Assembly: GCA_034670405.1 (NCBI GenBank)
Contig: JAXDDX010000018.1
Coordinates: forward strand, 4,216,501-4,280,500
Direction of reading: 5' to 3'
DNA: 64,000 nucleotides
From: Hoplostethus atlanticus
Lineage: Eukaryota; Chordata; Actinopteri; Trachichthyiformes; Trachichthyidae
The notes under the pieces: model-generated
Databases searched by the model: none
What the model was told of the DNA's origin: nothing
The model's input: the letters and a program-made list of their open reading frames with translations, nothing else
Shown: in pieces, positions 1-11,118 of the stretch
Numbering within the stretch: the first letter of the stretch is position 1
Layout of the letters: each line of letters starts with the position of its first letter
Translations under genes and position numbers: made by a program

Positions 1-1270
1 AACCTTTTTCGACATACATTTTAACCCTTATTTAACCAGATAAGTTGACTAAAACCACGTTTATTTACAGAGATAGCGTGGAAGCATAGGTGCAAGAGGA
101 GGAACAGATATACACATGCACGCACCAGAGTCTTGTCAGCCGGTAAATTCCCAGTAAATTGGCTGGTAAAAAAAATAATAATGGAAGTCCAGAAAGGTAA
201 AAGCTTTATAGACATAGCAGCCGGCACAGAAAAAGGAATGCTGTCTGTTAAGAGGTGGTCCATAATGAGAGAGACGATAATCAGACGAAGGAAATGAGGA
301 AAACAAAAAACAGCATTTAAGTTGTTTGTTGTTAAGTTGTTGTTTGCGGTGCATACTACTGCCAAAAAGAGGTTTCCCTTCTCCTCTACTTCTCCAACTA
401 GCACAGTGTACATAAATGAATGAACAAACAAGTGCATGTTCTGATATCGCCCAGCTCACTTTTACTCTTCAGTAACATGTACAATTTGCTTGTAAAGGTA
501 TCCACTATATAAATGTAACTAACTTATGCCTGACTAGACATCTTCATGTGTGTGCTGTTGGAAGTGATGGGTGAAGTGATGTCTTTCGTTTTGACCAGTT
601 CAGCCTGTTGGGGAAGGCGTTCATGCTCAGTAGTTGATAGACATATGACATTAGCAGATTCAGTCCATGGCTACTGTGCATGCATTAGAGGAAATTGACC
701 AGAATCCTAACAGTTTCTCCAACAAGAAATACAACCGGGAGCTGTCCAGCACAAACAGTCTTGAACAATCAGCCACAGAGCAGCACCACTGAATGAGTTG
801 AGGGTTGAGTGCTTTGCTCAAGGCACTTCTAGGATATTTTTGAAGGTAGGGGGGGACAGCTTTTCATTCACTTCCTCCACCGACTTCCCCAGTTATTCCA
901 GGGAAACTGGCAATTCCCTGTGTCAAGAACGCTTCTCTACCCTTCAAGCTACTGCCGCTGCTCATATATATATATTTCAAGAAAGTCGGGGGAACACTAC
1001 TTGCTGTTACTTAAAAGAACATGAAACTGGATGTACATTTTATATTTTAAAAGGCTACCTTTACATCTAAGAGTGTGAAACACGAAAATGGCAGAACAGG
1101 CTACCCATAGCTAGGGATATATTTAGCCTGATTCTTTACTAAAAAGGATGGAACAGCGACTTCCTCATCCACCATGTTTATGAACTATAGGAAGACCATT
1201 TTTAATGTTCCATTTTTAACTGGAGTACGTATAATGGTAAGAACAAGACAATCGCTCCCTTTAACATACC
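1..1270. other. 3' flank of the zinc-finger gene, no gene seen
   Basis: No convincing coding sequence is visible; the open frames here are short and show no recognisable domain. The stretch probably holds the 3' UTR of the minus-strand zinc-finger gene. One minus-strand AATAAA (plus-strand TTTATT at 60-65) could be its distal poly(A) signal, but 1.2 kb from the stop this is only a guess. Confidence 0.4.
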
Positions 1271-2235
1271 CTACACACAGTCCACAACGGAGCTTTCATC
1301 CTCCTCTGTGCCCCACTCCCCAAACCTCATCTGAGGGGAGGGAGCGGCCGGGTGAAGGTTGTTAATGTCGTCCATGGTGTCTGCGTCCGTCTCATCGCTG
1401 GCCCCCATTCCCAGGTGGCCACCTTCCTCCCGGTGCGTACGGACGTGCTTCCGTAGCGCTGCTGGTTCTTTAAAGCTGCGATTGCAGAAGGGGCAGCAGC
1501 AGGGCCTTTCTCCGGTGTGGATGAGCTGGTGGTGTTTGAGGTGCTGCAGGCGACTCAGGCGCTTCCCACAGATGGCGCAGACATAGGGTTTCTCCCCCGT
1601 GTGAGTGCGGCGGTGTTTGCGCAAGCCATCCAAGTGGCGGAAACTGTTGCCACACTCGGAGCAAGAGTACGGCTTCTCTCCCGTGTGAATCCGTAGATGG
1701 GTCTTCAGGGCCCCTGACTCACGGAAACGGCGGCCGCAGACTGCACACGGGTAGGGCTTCTCTCCGGTGTGGATGCGGATGTGCTTCTTCAGGCTGGAGA
1801 TCAGACGGAAGGTCTTTCCACACTCTAGGCAGTGGTGGGGTCGATCTGGGGTGGGGTCCCCCACCGTGTCAGAGCCTGAAGGCCCTGCAGTGTCCTCTGC
1901 TCTGCCTGGTGACACATTGTCTCCCCTTCCACCGACAGAAGTCCTAGTCACTGCTTTCTGTCCATCAAGCCCGCCCTGTGGCAGGGGACCAGTACGTGGT
2001 CGTACAGGTCTTGGGTGGCGGAGAGGGTAAGTAAAGGACCGTTGGGCTCCCCCCTCCCCTCCAACGTGAACATAGCCAAGGTCACCCACGTTATGGCCAG
2101 ATTGCTCATCATCACCAACTCTGTTGTCACTCCGCAACCCTGGTTCTTTCCTGTTGGGCTGGCCTTGAGCTGGTCCCTGTTCCTCTTTGATCTCAAACCT
2201 TGACCCTCCACCTGACCCCTGAGACTGCCTCTCAT
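1271..2235 (-). CDS. Zinc-finger gene, coding exon 2 (finger array)
   Basis: This exon encodes the Gly-rich linker and all five C2H2 fingers. The acceptor CAG lies at 2238-2236 after a T-rich tract. Finger 1 begins HHCLECGKTF and finger 5 ends at HVRTH. A 53-residue tail with an acidic stretch (TEEDE) ends at TAG. Confidence 0.9.
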
Positions 2236-3112
2236 CTGAAAAAATCAAAACATACAGGAATGGTCAACTTATGACATCATATCAACATACAACACAGAAT
2301 TAACCCCATTGAGACCCATAATCTCTTACAAAGGATGCCTAAACTGTGAGGCGTTCCTGTGCATATGCTACAACAAGGAGCAAAGTCAGACATGTTTTAT
2401 ATTTACCTGGTCTACTGGTGTCTGAACACATGTGAGATGTGTTAGTTGCAAAGGAGTCAAGAGAGTGATTAGTCACAGATCCATCTGGTTGTATTGAAAG
2501 CTGGCACATTTTGTAGTCATCTCTTGGCTCAAAGCCATGAAGGGAATCATCCACTGAGCCACCGAGACCCAAGTCAACACCGGCTCCATTCACATTTCTG
2601 GCGTTCTGGTGGTCCCTGTCCATGCCTGCAGTCATGGAAGTCATGGAAGACAGAGAAGGGGCAAAAACCGACTGACTAACTGTCTGAGTGCCCGTGTATG
2701 TAATCTGAAGTTGATCTATTAGTTTTTGAGCACTACACAGACATTCTTGTAACGTCTTCAACTCCCTCTCCGACACTTCAAGGCGCACTTTAAGTCTTTC
2801 GTTCTCTTGCTCTTTATTTAACAACTCCTGTTGTGTCTCGTTTAGCACAAGCACTACCTCGCCCAAGAGAGTATCAACTGCAGCAGACATTGCAGTTTGT
2901 ATGGTCGGCGCAAGGCGTGATTTCAGTGATGTTACAGTCATGTTGCCCTGGGAAGTTGCGTAGCCAGTCTTGTCTATTTTCCGATCGTAGCAAGACTCCG
3001 TCCCAGTCCTATTGGGAACGTTGATTATACTTTGTTTACGGTTTCCACTGTTGCCACCACTACTTGATGAAGAATCCATGCTACCAGCATAGCCTGTCCT
3101 CCTAGAAGTCAT
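1271..3112 (-). CDS. C2H2 zinc-finger protein with N-terminal coiled coil (two coding exons)
   Basis: The CDS joins complement(1271..2235) and complement(2407..3112), giving 556 residues. The ATG at 3112-3110 has A at -3, and the stop is TAG at 1273-1271. Residues about 62-136 are rich in L, E, K and Q (ETQQELLNKEQENERLKVRL) and look like a coiled coil. A long low-complexity acidic and Gly/Ser linker follows. Five tandem C2H2 fingers run from about Cys371 to His503, joined by TGEKP/TGERP linkers, the hallmark of sequence-specific DNA binding. IKEE at about residue 250 fits a SUMO-acceptor consensus. The splice (AG|GTAAAT to TTTTCAG|AT) rebuilds an Asp codon. A nuclear transcription factor is likely. 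Fish genomes hold many such coiled-coil plus zinc-finger genes, so I give no symbol. There is no KRAB, SCAN or BTB domain. Confidence 0.88.
2407..3112 (-). CDS. Zinc-finger gene, coding exon 1 (coiled coil)
   Basis: This exon encodes residues 1-235 with a Ser-rich start, the coiled coil and a Ser/Thr-rich spacer. The donor is G|GTAAAT at 2407/2406. Reading through the donor reaches a stop only about 20 codons later, so splicing is needed to reach the fingers. Confidence 0.85.
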
Positions 3113-3470
3113 GATATTATTCTAGTTAGCTTTAGCTTAGTTAGCTAATGTTGGCCGGCTACGCTAACGCTTGAGCTGTTATGTGCCGTTAGCTAACGTT
3201 ATCTCAAAATCAATCGAATTGGATAATTTCTGTTTTGTTGTAGGAATACGCCAGAACAATGACTGAATTGTTCCCAATCACATCTGCCACATTAGCTTTC
3301 TAACTAGCTGGCGTCACTGACAAAAACAATGTCAGTCAACTCTGAGATGCGACTTAGCGAGTTGATCGTCGCTGGGCCTGGCTAACTAACATTAGCTTGC
3401 TAGCTAACTTAGCGATGTCTGTCGATGAAAAGCGTATTTAAGGACAATTTAACTTTGCGGCAATAATATT
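3113..3470 (-). promoter_or_regulatory. Probable promoter and 5' UTR of the zinc-finger gene
   Basis: The region lies directly upstream of the minus-strand ATG. It holds several TTAGCTAGCTAAC and GCTAACGTTA words (3120-3200 and 3385-3410), which recur upstream of wdr44. No TATA box is obvious. An ATTGG (inverted CCAAT) occurs further out at about 3620. The start site cannot be fixed from sequence. Confidence 0.35.
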
Positions 3471-3722
3471 CTGATGCTAACGATTTGTCTGCATAACGTT
3501 TATCAAGTCCACAAGGTGTTGTTAAAGGTATTTTATACCATGGCCCTCATCCTACCGCTGCGGATCTCCCATCTCCAGCTTCTGTCTGTGCTACAGCGAG
3601 GCCCGTGTGTGGCACTTGATTGGCTGTTGGAGAAGTTTCTGCCGCACAAAAATGACGACAGTGAAGCAGCTTCGCCAACAGTGTGCACACGGGTTAAGTT
3701 TGCCTTGAGCGATGACTTGTAG

Positions 3723-4208
3723 GCATAATAACCCGATCAACTCAAAGAGAATTATTGTGCAGCGAGAGAGTGAATTTGTGCTTACTACTGTAATTTATGA
3801 GACGTTTTTATACCGAATTGCTGCTGTTTTGATTGAGTAAACTGGAGCGTCAAAGATTCTGTATTATCTTTCTTTTTGAAATACGTTTTTTGCCCCAAGT
3901 GCAATATGTATGTTTATACTACACATTAGCAGTGTATTTGTGTTATTAAAAACAACATGCTTTGTAATTCCCAATGTACACAATGTGCACAATGTCTGAC
4001 ACTGCTCTCTGTAACTACCTAATCGGTCAAAGTTAAACATTTCTGATCCATTGTATCAAATAAAAAAAATCACAATTGATGTCTGTTGTATATAACATAT
4101 TGTTGTATGTTGTTGTGCACATATTCAAGATCTTCCATACTAGCAGACCCCCCCCCCCCCCCAAACACACACACACATACACACTACTACTACTACCACA
4201 CACGCACG

Positions 4209-4249
<41 letters not shown>

Positions 4250-5073
4250 ACACACACAAGGTATAATCATGATTAGCGCTCATATTTTGCTCTGCCAATG
4301 ATTTGGAAGTGTAACCCAGCACAGCTCATGTTGACCTGATGGGGTAATAAATATTAATGAGAATACCAAGAGACTTTATCATATTGTGCAGAGTAGCCCT
4401 AACTTGCATCACCAGCTGGTGTAAAAAAGTCAGAGATCTTTCCTTTGCCATCTTGGGTCCAGTTTCTGTTGCACCCGTCGGCCACACCCTTATATTCTAT
4501 GATTGGCCGCTTGAAACAGTAATAGTAATCCCAGAAGGTCCGTCCTGAATGAATTGAGTATTTTCAGCCTGCCTACCCCAACTTTGACGTATTTAAAACG
4601 AAAGAGTCGTGGTGTGAGCTGACGTCAGGCTAGAAAAATGTTAGGCATCAATTTTGTAAGTGTGCCTAGTAGTCATCATTCAGGGTGAAAAATACCCGTT
4701 GGCCACTGCCGTACAGCAGCCATTTGGGGAAAAGAAGCAGATATTTGCTGTGATCAAACTCTGCAGTACCTGCGGCTCAGAAAAGCTCTCAGTACATCTG
4801 AATATGGTTGAGGAGGGCTACATTAAGGATGCCAGGAAGTTAAAAATAATAGTTTCAAGAGAAAACTAGTAAACGTGTGGCAAGATGCACACGCTTCACA
4901 TACAGATATGCTATTGATCAGGCTGTCACATTCATAAAATAAGATCAGTAAGTCCACTGCTACCCTACTGAAGTCAGATTTCATTTTTGATGTCTCCTTA
5001 CATGAAAATACATGTAGATAGAATGGATGGTTTATCTGTTGTGTTGTTATGAGTCATTTACAATGTTCTCATA
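3723..5073. other. Intergenic stretch, no gene seen
   Basis: AT-rich intergenic DNA with a C-run and CA microsatellite and no domain-bearing frame. A short plus-strand frame (4660-4869) has no recognisable features. Confidence 0.5.
4148..4258. repeat. Poly-C run and compound (CA)n microsatellite
   Basis: About 15 consecutive C residues (4148-4162) are followed by interrupted CA/CT/ACT/CG repeats and a pure (CA)n core. The long HTHTHT or CVCVCV frames across it come from the repeat. Confidence 0.95.
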
Positions 5074-5321
5074 TACAACCCTGATTCTAAAAGTTGGGAC
5101 GCTGAGTAAAATGTAAATAAAAACAGAATGCAATGATTTGCAAGTCCTGTTTGACCTATATTCAATTGAATACAGTACAAAGACAAGATATTTAAAGTTC
5201 GAACTGATAAACGTTATTGTTTTTTGTAAATATACACTCATTCTGAATTAGATGCCTGCAACACGTTCCAAAAAAGTTGGGACAGGGGCATGTTTACCAC
5301 TGAGTTACATCACCTTTTCTT

Positions 5322-6679
5322 TTAACAACACAGTAAGCGTTTGGGAACTGAGGACACTAATTGTTCAAGTTTTGAAAGTGAATTTCTTTCCCATTCTTGG
5401 TCGATATACGACTTCAGTTGCTCAACAGTCCAGGTTCTTCGTTGTCGTATTTTGGGTTTCATAATGTGCCACACATTTTCAATGGGAGACAGGGCTGGAC
5501 TGCAGGCAGGCCTGTCTAGTAGCCGCACTCCACCCAAAGTACCCGGAACATTTAGTCCCAGGAACTACTGCCGACGTATGAAAAAGCTCCACTCCAGTCC
5601 AGTAGGTGGTGGTAATGCAGAAGACTATACAACAACAATGACGCCACATAAAGTGACAGACAGGCATCATTATTTGTGTGACACTGTAAGCATGGAGGAG
5701 ATTCAAGTGGTGCTCAATGCTCAATAAGGCCTGGACTTCGTCGTCAATCCATCTGTCGTATGCTTTCTTCATGTTGATGGGTCGAAACACAATTAAGAAA
5801 AAGAGGAGATCGGTTTGTGGCTGCAGATTTTTTTAAATGGTAGGCTGAAATAAAATGCTGCGAGTACTCGACCAATCAGAAATGTTGCAGCGCTGCAAGC
5901 CCCACCCCCAAAGTTCCTGTACTTTTGGAAAGTAGGGAAAGTCCCTGTCCCGAGCAGGGACATTTTGGGGTTAAAATAATGTCCCCAGAACTTAATTTAG
6001 ACCTGGTCCCTTCGGTGGAAGGTTCCTAGTCCCTGGGGAAAGTTCCTGTGGTGGAAACGCAGCTGCAAAGCCACGCTGTTGTAACACGTGCAGAATGTGG
6101 CTTGGCATTGTCTTGCTGAAATAAGCAGGGACATCCTTGAAAAATATGACATCTGGATGGCAGCCTATGTTGCTCCAAAGCCTGTTGTACTTTTCAGCAT
6201 TAATGGTGCCTTCACAGATGTGCAAGTTACCCATGCCATGGGCACTAACACACCCCCATACCATCACTGATGCTGGCTTTTGAACTTTGTGCTGGTAACA
6301 ATCTGGATGGTCCTTTTCCTCTTTAGCCCGGAGGACACGACATCCATGATTTCCAAAAACAATTTGAAATGTGGACTCGTCAGACCACAGCACACTTTTC
6401 CACTTTGCGTCAGTCCATCTCAGATGAGCTCGGGCCCAGAGAAGTCGTTTCCAAAAGGGTCCAACTGCAGACCTCCCTCCTCAGGCCCCTCAGACCTCTC
6501 ACAGAACTATAGGGAGGATCTGCAGTAACCCTTCTCGGCGTTTCTGGATGTTGTTTATATATGGCTTTCGCTTTGCATGGTAGAGTCTTAACTTGCATTT
6601 GTAGATGCAGCGACGAACTGTGTTTACTGACGGTTTTCTGAAGTGTTCCCGAGCCCATGTAGTAATATCCTTTACACAA
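5322..6679 (-). pseudogene. Broken Tc1-like transposase gene
   Basis: Transposase-like pieces lie in several minus-strand frames. The 5322-5537 piece holds the C-terminal block ACSPALSPIENVWHIMKPKI followed by RQRR and an LKSYI helix, with the catalytic Glu of SPIEN. The 5992-6393 piece starts with LWSDEST (first catalytic Asp) and contains [13 protein letters not shown]. The 6410-6679 piece is an upstream fragment with no clear HTH. Stops, frame changes and the nested MITE separate the blocks, so it cannot make a full transposase. Confidence 0.85.
5522..6062. mobile_element. Nested MITE, probably PIF/Harbinger-type
   Basis: The insert splits the transposase frame between its RGFAA and VRLLD blocks. 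Its right end reads inward as CTGCGTTTCCACC, and the left end is a degraded match (GCCGCACTCCACC followed by CAAAGTACCCGGAAC). GGGACTTT/AAAGTCCC words recur near both ends. A minus-strand frame reads about DRWIDDEVQALLSIEHH, like the Myb/SANT-type start of Harbinger accessory proteins. The target duplication is not resolvable, so the boundaries are good to a few bases and the superfamily is an inference. Confidence 0.65.
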
Positions 6680-6829
6680 TCATGTTGGTTTTTAATAGTC
6701 CAACTATTTGCCCACGCAGTTTTTCACAAAGTGGTGAACCTCGCCCCATCCTTGCTTGTGAACGACTGAGCCTTTCGAGGATGCCCCTTTCATACCCAAT
6801 CATGATACTATCACCTGTTACCAGTTAAC

Positions 6830-9297
6830 CTGTTTACCTGTGGAGGTGTTTTTGGAGCATTCCACAACCTTCCCAGTCTTTTGTTGCCCCTGTCCCAACT
6901 TTTTTGAAACTTGTTGCTGGCATCAAATTCAGAATAAGCTTATATTTACAAAACTCAAGTTGATAAAGTAAAACATTAAATATATTGTCATTGTTTTCAA
7001 CTGAATATATGTCAAAAAGGATTAGCAAATCAACGCATTCTGTTTTATTTACGTCCCAACTTTTTTGGAATCGGGGTTGTAGATTCATCATTGGGTGAAA
7101 TTGTATTGCTTCCACCAAGCAGTAGTAGTACTAAGATAGTAAGTAATAAGCTTGTACTACATTATTATTGAAAATGCGTATTTCAATGTCTTATTTGTAA
7201 TCTTGTGTTTATTTACCTTTTCTGTTTGTGGGTTTTATACTATAAAATTGAAATGAAGTGAAAATAGAAGAAAATCACAATAAACAGAGTACAAATCCTG
7301 GGTTTGTTCGTTTTACCTGTCACATGTCTTGGTGTGTGCGCCTCGGGAGCCAGGGGGCCAAGCCTTCCTCTAGCTGTTAGCGAGAGGTGACAAAAGCTGT
7401 TAGTGACAAACAAGGTTTTTCAAAACAAAATAAATGTAAAAAAAAATATGTATATAAGCTTACTGTAAATGTTGGCTTCAAAAAAACTCAGGTTTTTCAC
7501 TTCTGCATCCATTACCACAGAATTATGCAGTCTGTGACAAAGAGTGGCCCTGGCCTGGCGACGTGCCAAACACCACGAAACAATTACCATCTGCTAGTCT
7601 TTATGCAACATCCAAAATTACAACAGAAGTATTTATCAGTGACCCCCTCCACCACACACACACGCACACAAAGCTGCTGTCCAGATAGCTAGCTGGTGGC
7701 ATTAAGTATACTTGCTAATTTGATTGACTCATGTCTGCAGCAGCAGCTCAGCTCTCCTCTGTGTAATTTCCATCACGGCAGGTCTTGCACAATATCCTGC
7801 TGCTGACACATTTCCACCAATCTTTCCTCCATCTCCAATGTCCACTGTGCCCGCCACACCATCCTTGTTGTGATTAACGTGAACAAGTTTGTGTACTTAC
7901 TAATTTATATATTTTTGTGGGTTGTGGGTAAACTCTTTAAACACTTTGTGCATCTCACACTACAGAGCTGTGCCAATGACTACATGTTTGAAAAAAATAA
8001 TCCAAATGGCTCAGAGACTACATCAAGGGAGGCTCAGATTGAGTTGTTGTCTGGCTCACACCTGGCTTACCTGTGGAGGTGTTTTTGGAGCATTCCACAA
8101 CCTTCCCAGTCTTTTTTTTGCCCCTGTCCCAACTTTTTTGAAACTTGTTGCTGGCATCAAATTCAGAATAAGCTTATATTTACAAAACTCAAGTTGATAA
8201 AGTAAAACATTAAATATACTGTCATTGTTTTCAACTGAATATATGTCAAAAAGGATTAGCAAATCAACGCATTCTGTTTTATTTACGTCCCAACTTTTTT
8301 GGAATCGGGGTTGTAGATTCATCATTGGGTGAAATTGTATTGCTTCCACCAAGCAGTAGTAGTACTAAGATAGTAAGTAATAAGCTTGTACTACATTATT
8401 ATTGAAAATGCGTGTTTCAATGTCTTATTTGTAATCTTGTCTTTATTTACCTTTTCTGTTTGTGGGTTTTATACTGTAAAACTGAAATGAAGTGAAAATA
8501 GAAGAAAATCACAATAAACAGAGTACAAATCCTGGGTTTGTTCGTTTTACCTGTCACATGTCTTGGTGTGTGCGCCTCGGGGAGCCAGGGGGCCAAGCCT
8601 TCCTCTAGCTGTTAGCGAGAGGTGACAAAAGCTGTTAGTGACAAACAAGGTTTTTCAAAACAAAATAAATGTAAAAAAAAATATGTATATAAGCTTACTG
8701 TAAATGTTGGCTTAAAAAAAACTCAGGTTTTTCACTTCTGCATCCATTACCACAGAATGATGCAGTCTGTGACAAAGAGTGGCCCTGGCCTGGCGACGTG
8801 CCAAACACCACGAAACAATTACCATCTGCTAGTCTTTATGCAACATCCAAAATTACAACAGAAGTATTTATCAGTGACCCCCTCCACCACACACACACGC
8901 ACACAAAGCTGCTGTCCAGATAGCTAGCTGGTGGCATTAAGTATACTTGCTAATTTGATTGACTCATGTCTGCAGCAGCAGCTCAGCTCTCCTCTGTGTA
9001 ATTTCCATCACGGCAGGTCTTGCACAATATCCTGCTGCTGACACATTTCCACCAATCTTTCCTCCATCTCCAATGTCCACTGTGCCCGCCACACCATCCT
9101 TGTTGTGATTAACGTGAACAAGTTTGTGTACTTACTAATTTATATATTTTTGTGGGTTGTGGGTAAACTCTTTAAACACTTTGTGCATCTCACACTACAG
9201 AGCTGTGCCAATGACTACATGTTTGAAAAAAATAATCCAAATGGCTCAGAGACTACATCAAGGGAGGCTCAGATTGAGTTGTTGTCTGGCTCACACA
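6830..9297. repeat. Tandem duplication, period about 1.23 kb
   Basis: Copy 1 is about 6830-8065 and copy 2 about 8066-9297. The shift is 1233 bp at the left and 1235 bp further right. Each unit starts at a TTACCTGTGGAGGTG word, holds the last ~240 bp of the Tc1-like element (ending at 7079 and 8313), then about 980 bp of unique flank. I noticed only about a dozen substitutions and small indels between copies. Copy 1 ends at GGCTCACACCTGG and copy 2 at GGCTCACACAATG. Confidence 0.93.
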
Positions 9298-10200
9298 ATG
9301 ACAGCCACAGTGCCAGCGAAGCGTCTTGATCATGCCTCCAACTCGAGGATTTCATCCTGGTCTCAAAGATTTGTCTGGGACGGCAAAAATCGGAGCTAAA
9401 TCAGGTCAAACATCCTGCAGTGTGAGTGGAGTTCTGAATGTACTTTTCAGTTTGTGATCCACACATCATAGGCAACTTGTATCAAACAAAATGTCTTGAT
9501 TTGTCATTTGGTTCTTGTCTTCCTTGAACATGGACAATTTTGAGTGTTGCTTTTTTGTGGTGATGTTGCTGATAGCGAGGGTGGCTTTATTCACATCTAC
9601 TACATCTACTACCCACAACTGTACTTTTCAAAAACACCAGTGTGGCTCTTAGATACAAATCATTCCCTGGACAAGTGATGTCAATTTCCTGTCTTTGGTC
9701 ACTGCACACTTGTCTCGATCCTTTAGGTTTTGACAATGTGTAGCTAAGTCATACCATTTATTTAGGTGAAAGGTTAGATGGGTAAGAAGAGGAGATAGTC
9801 ATCGAGCAGACGAGTCGGGAAGCATTAGCATCTGTCATAGATGATAAATTGCTATGAATCAAAGCACGACCATAGAAAAATCCTCCCCATATTCATATTT
9901 TCTCACCCCTAAAAGGCAGACAAGCGCTCATTAAGAGGTGAGGCATGCTCTGAAAAACCCAAAAAGGAATGCAATAAGAATTTATGTGGTTTTGGAGTTC
10001 ACTTCACCGGTAGTTACCTCCTCACATGACGGTACAATGAAATAACGAGTGAAGCATGAAATCACACACACACACACTCACATAACTAAACAATTATGGG
10101 ATACGGGAGGGAGGTGGAGTTGGGGGAGAAGCGTAGTGAATGAGGGAGAGAGGAACTGGGGGAGGGCAGAAAGAAGGAGGTGATTGTTGGGGAGAAGGGA
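9298..10200. other. Upstream region of lrrn4cl, no gene seen
   Basis: No coding frame of note. From about 10105 the plus strand becomes purine-rich (GGGAG/GAGAG words) and stays so into the presumed first exon of lrrn4cl. Confidence 0.4.
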
Positions 10201-10206
10201 AAAACA

Positions 10207-10213
10207 TATAAAG
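10207..10213 (+). promoter_or_regulatory. TATA box for the lrrn4cl-like gene
   Basis: TATAAAG lies in a GA-rich promoter-like stretch, about 30 bp before the presumed start of the non-coding first exon, whose donor is at 10313/10314. The start site (about 10237) is inferred from TATA spacing. Confidence 0.5.
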
Positions 10214-10236
10214 AGGGACAGACTTAGAGAGGGAGC

Positions 10237-10313
10237 AAGTGGAAGAAAAACAGACAGAGAGAGAGAGAGGACATCAGATTTTGGTCAAGGTTACAAACTA
10301 TTACAAGCAACAG
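10237..10313 (+). other. Presumed non-coding first exon of the lrrn4cl-like gene
   Basis: A GA-rich stretch ends with a strong donor, CAG|GTGAGT at 10313/10314. The matching acceptor CTCCAG|AT ends at 11113, five bases before the ATG. The exon holds no in-frame start and the 800-bp intron shows no other coding signal. The left border is only estimated. Confidence 0.5.
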
Positions 10314-11118
10314 GTGAGTTCATATTTTTCAGTATTTTATAGACGTATTCCTTCCACACATAGATTTTTAGCTTTGACCAAAAAGTCAATTAGTATTCTT
10401 TGGGGCTCTTGTTTTGTTTCCTTGGTTAAACATTGACTTGTCCTTTCATACCTTGGAGAGTTGAACCGGCATTGTGTGTGTGTGTGCTTCATTTTTATCG
10501 AGGTTTTCTCTCCATGCATTTTTACACAGAACACATTTCAGGTATGTTTGTATGGATTCGTGTGGAAAGCACAAGAGGCAGCTTTCCTGTAACTGGATCC
10601 AGCTGACAGGGCTGCTCTGTGTGTTGGGTGTGTAGCCACTCAGACCTCTTGTGCAACACAGTCTGGAATGCCTGATTTATACTGAAGTACCCCGAAGCTT
10701 AACAAATGAGGATTATCGGGACAGCTATGTATACAGGTTTCAATGAACCTTTGTGTGACCATAAATCATTGGTAAACAAATCAAAAGATGACCTCTTTCA
10801 TTCAAGAGTGAATTCAGCGCGCTGTCTGTTTTGAGACAGCAGGTCGAGTTTTGTGTCGACGCTAGCAAGTTTTTTAATTTTCCAACTGAAACCAAAGCTA
10901 TTTGTTCCATTCCACACAGTCCTTCCACTGCACTCATATAAACTCAACCAGCATCAGGAGAGAAGGCTCTATATGCAGGGTATTAGAAACTAACTTTCTA
11001 AATGCATGTAAGTTGGAAACCCAAGGGGCTAATAATTGTCAACAAAATATTTAGTGATTGGCAAAACAGATTTTCCAATACACTTATGGAATGTTATTTA
11101 CTATGATCTCCAGATACC

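Larger units (their letters stand above)
5076..7079 (-). mobile_element. Tc1/mariner-family transposon with long IR/DR-type ends, defective
   Basis: The ends are inverted copies: CAACCCTGATTCTAAAAGTT at the left, and the reverse complement of the right end starts CAACCCCGATTCCAAAAAAG. The similarity runs inward for about 200 bp on each side (about 5076-5288 and 6885-7079). Each arm carries the direct-repeat word AAGTTGGGAC at both its outer and inner edge, the IR/DR layout known from Sleeping Beauty-type elements. TA dinucleotides flank the ends (5074-5075, 7080-7081), as expected of Tc1/mariner. Transposase remnants lie on the minus strand. A 541-bp MITE is nested inside. Without it the element is about 1.46 kb, a normal Tc1 size. 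Confidence 0.85.

Noticed and set aside
4033..4322. Overlapping His/Thr-rich and Cys/Val-rich frames
   Set aside because: They are translations of the (CA)n microsatellite in both strands; the same holds at 42458-42768.
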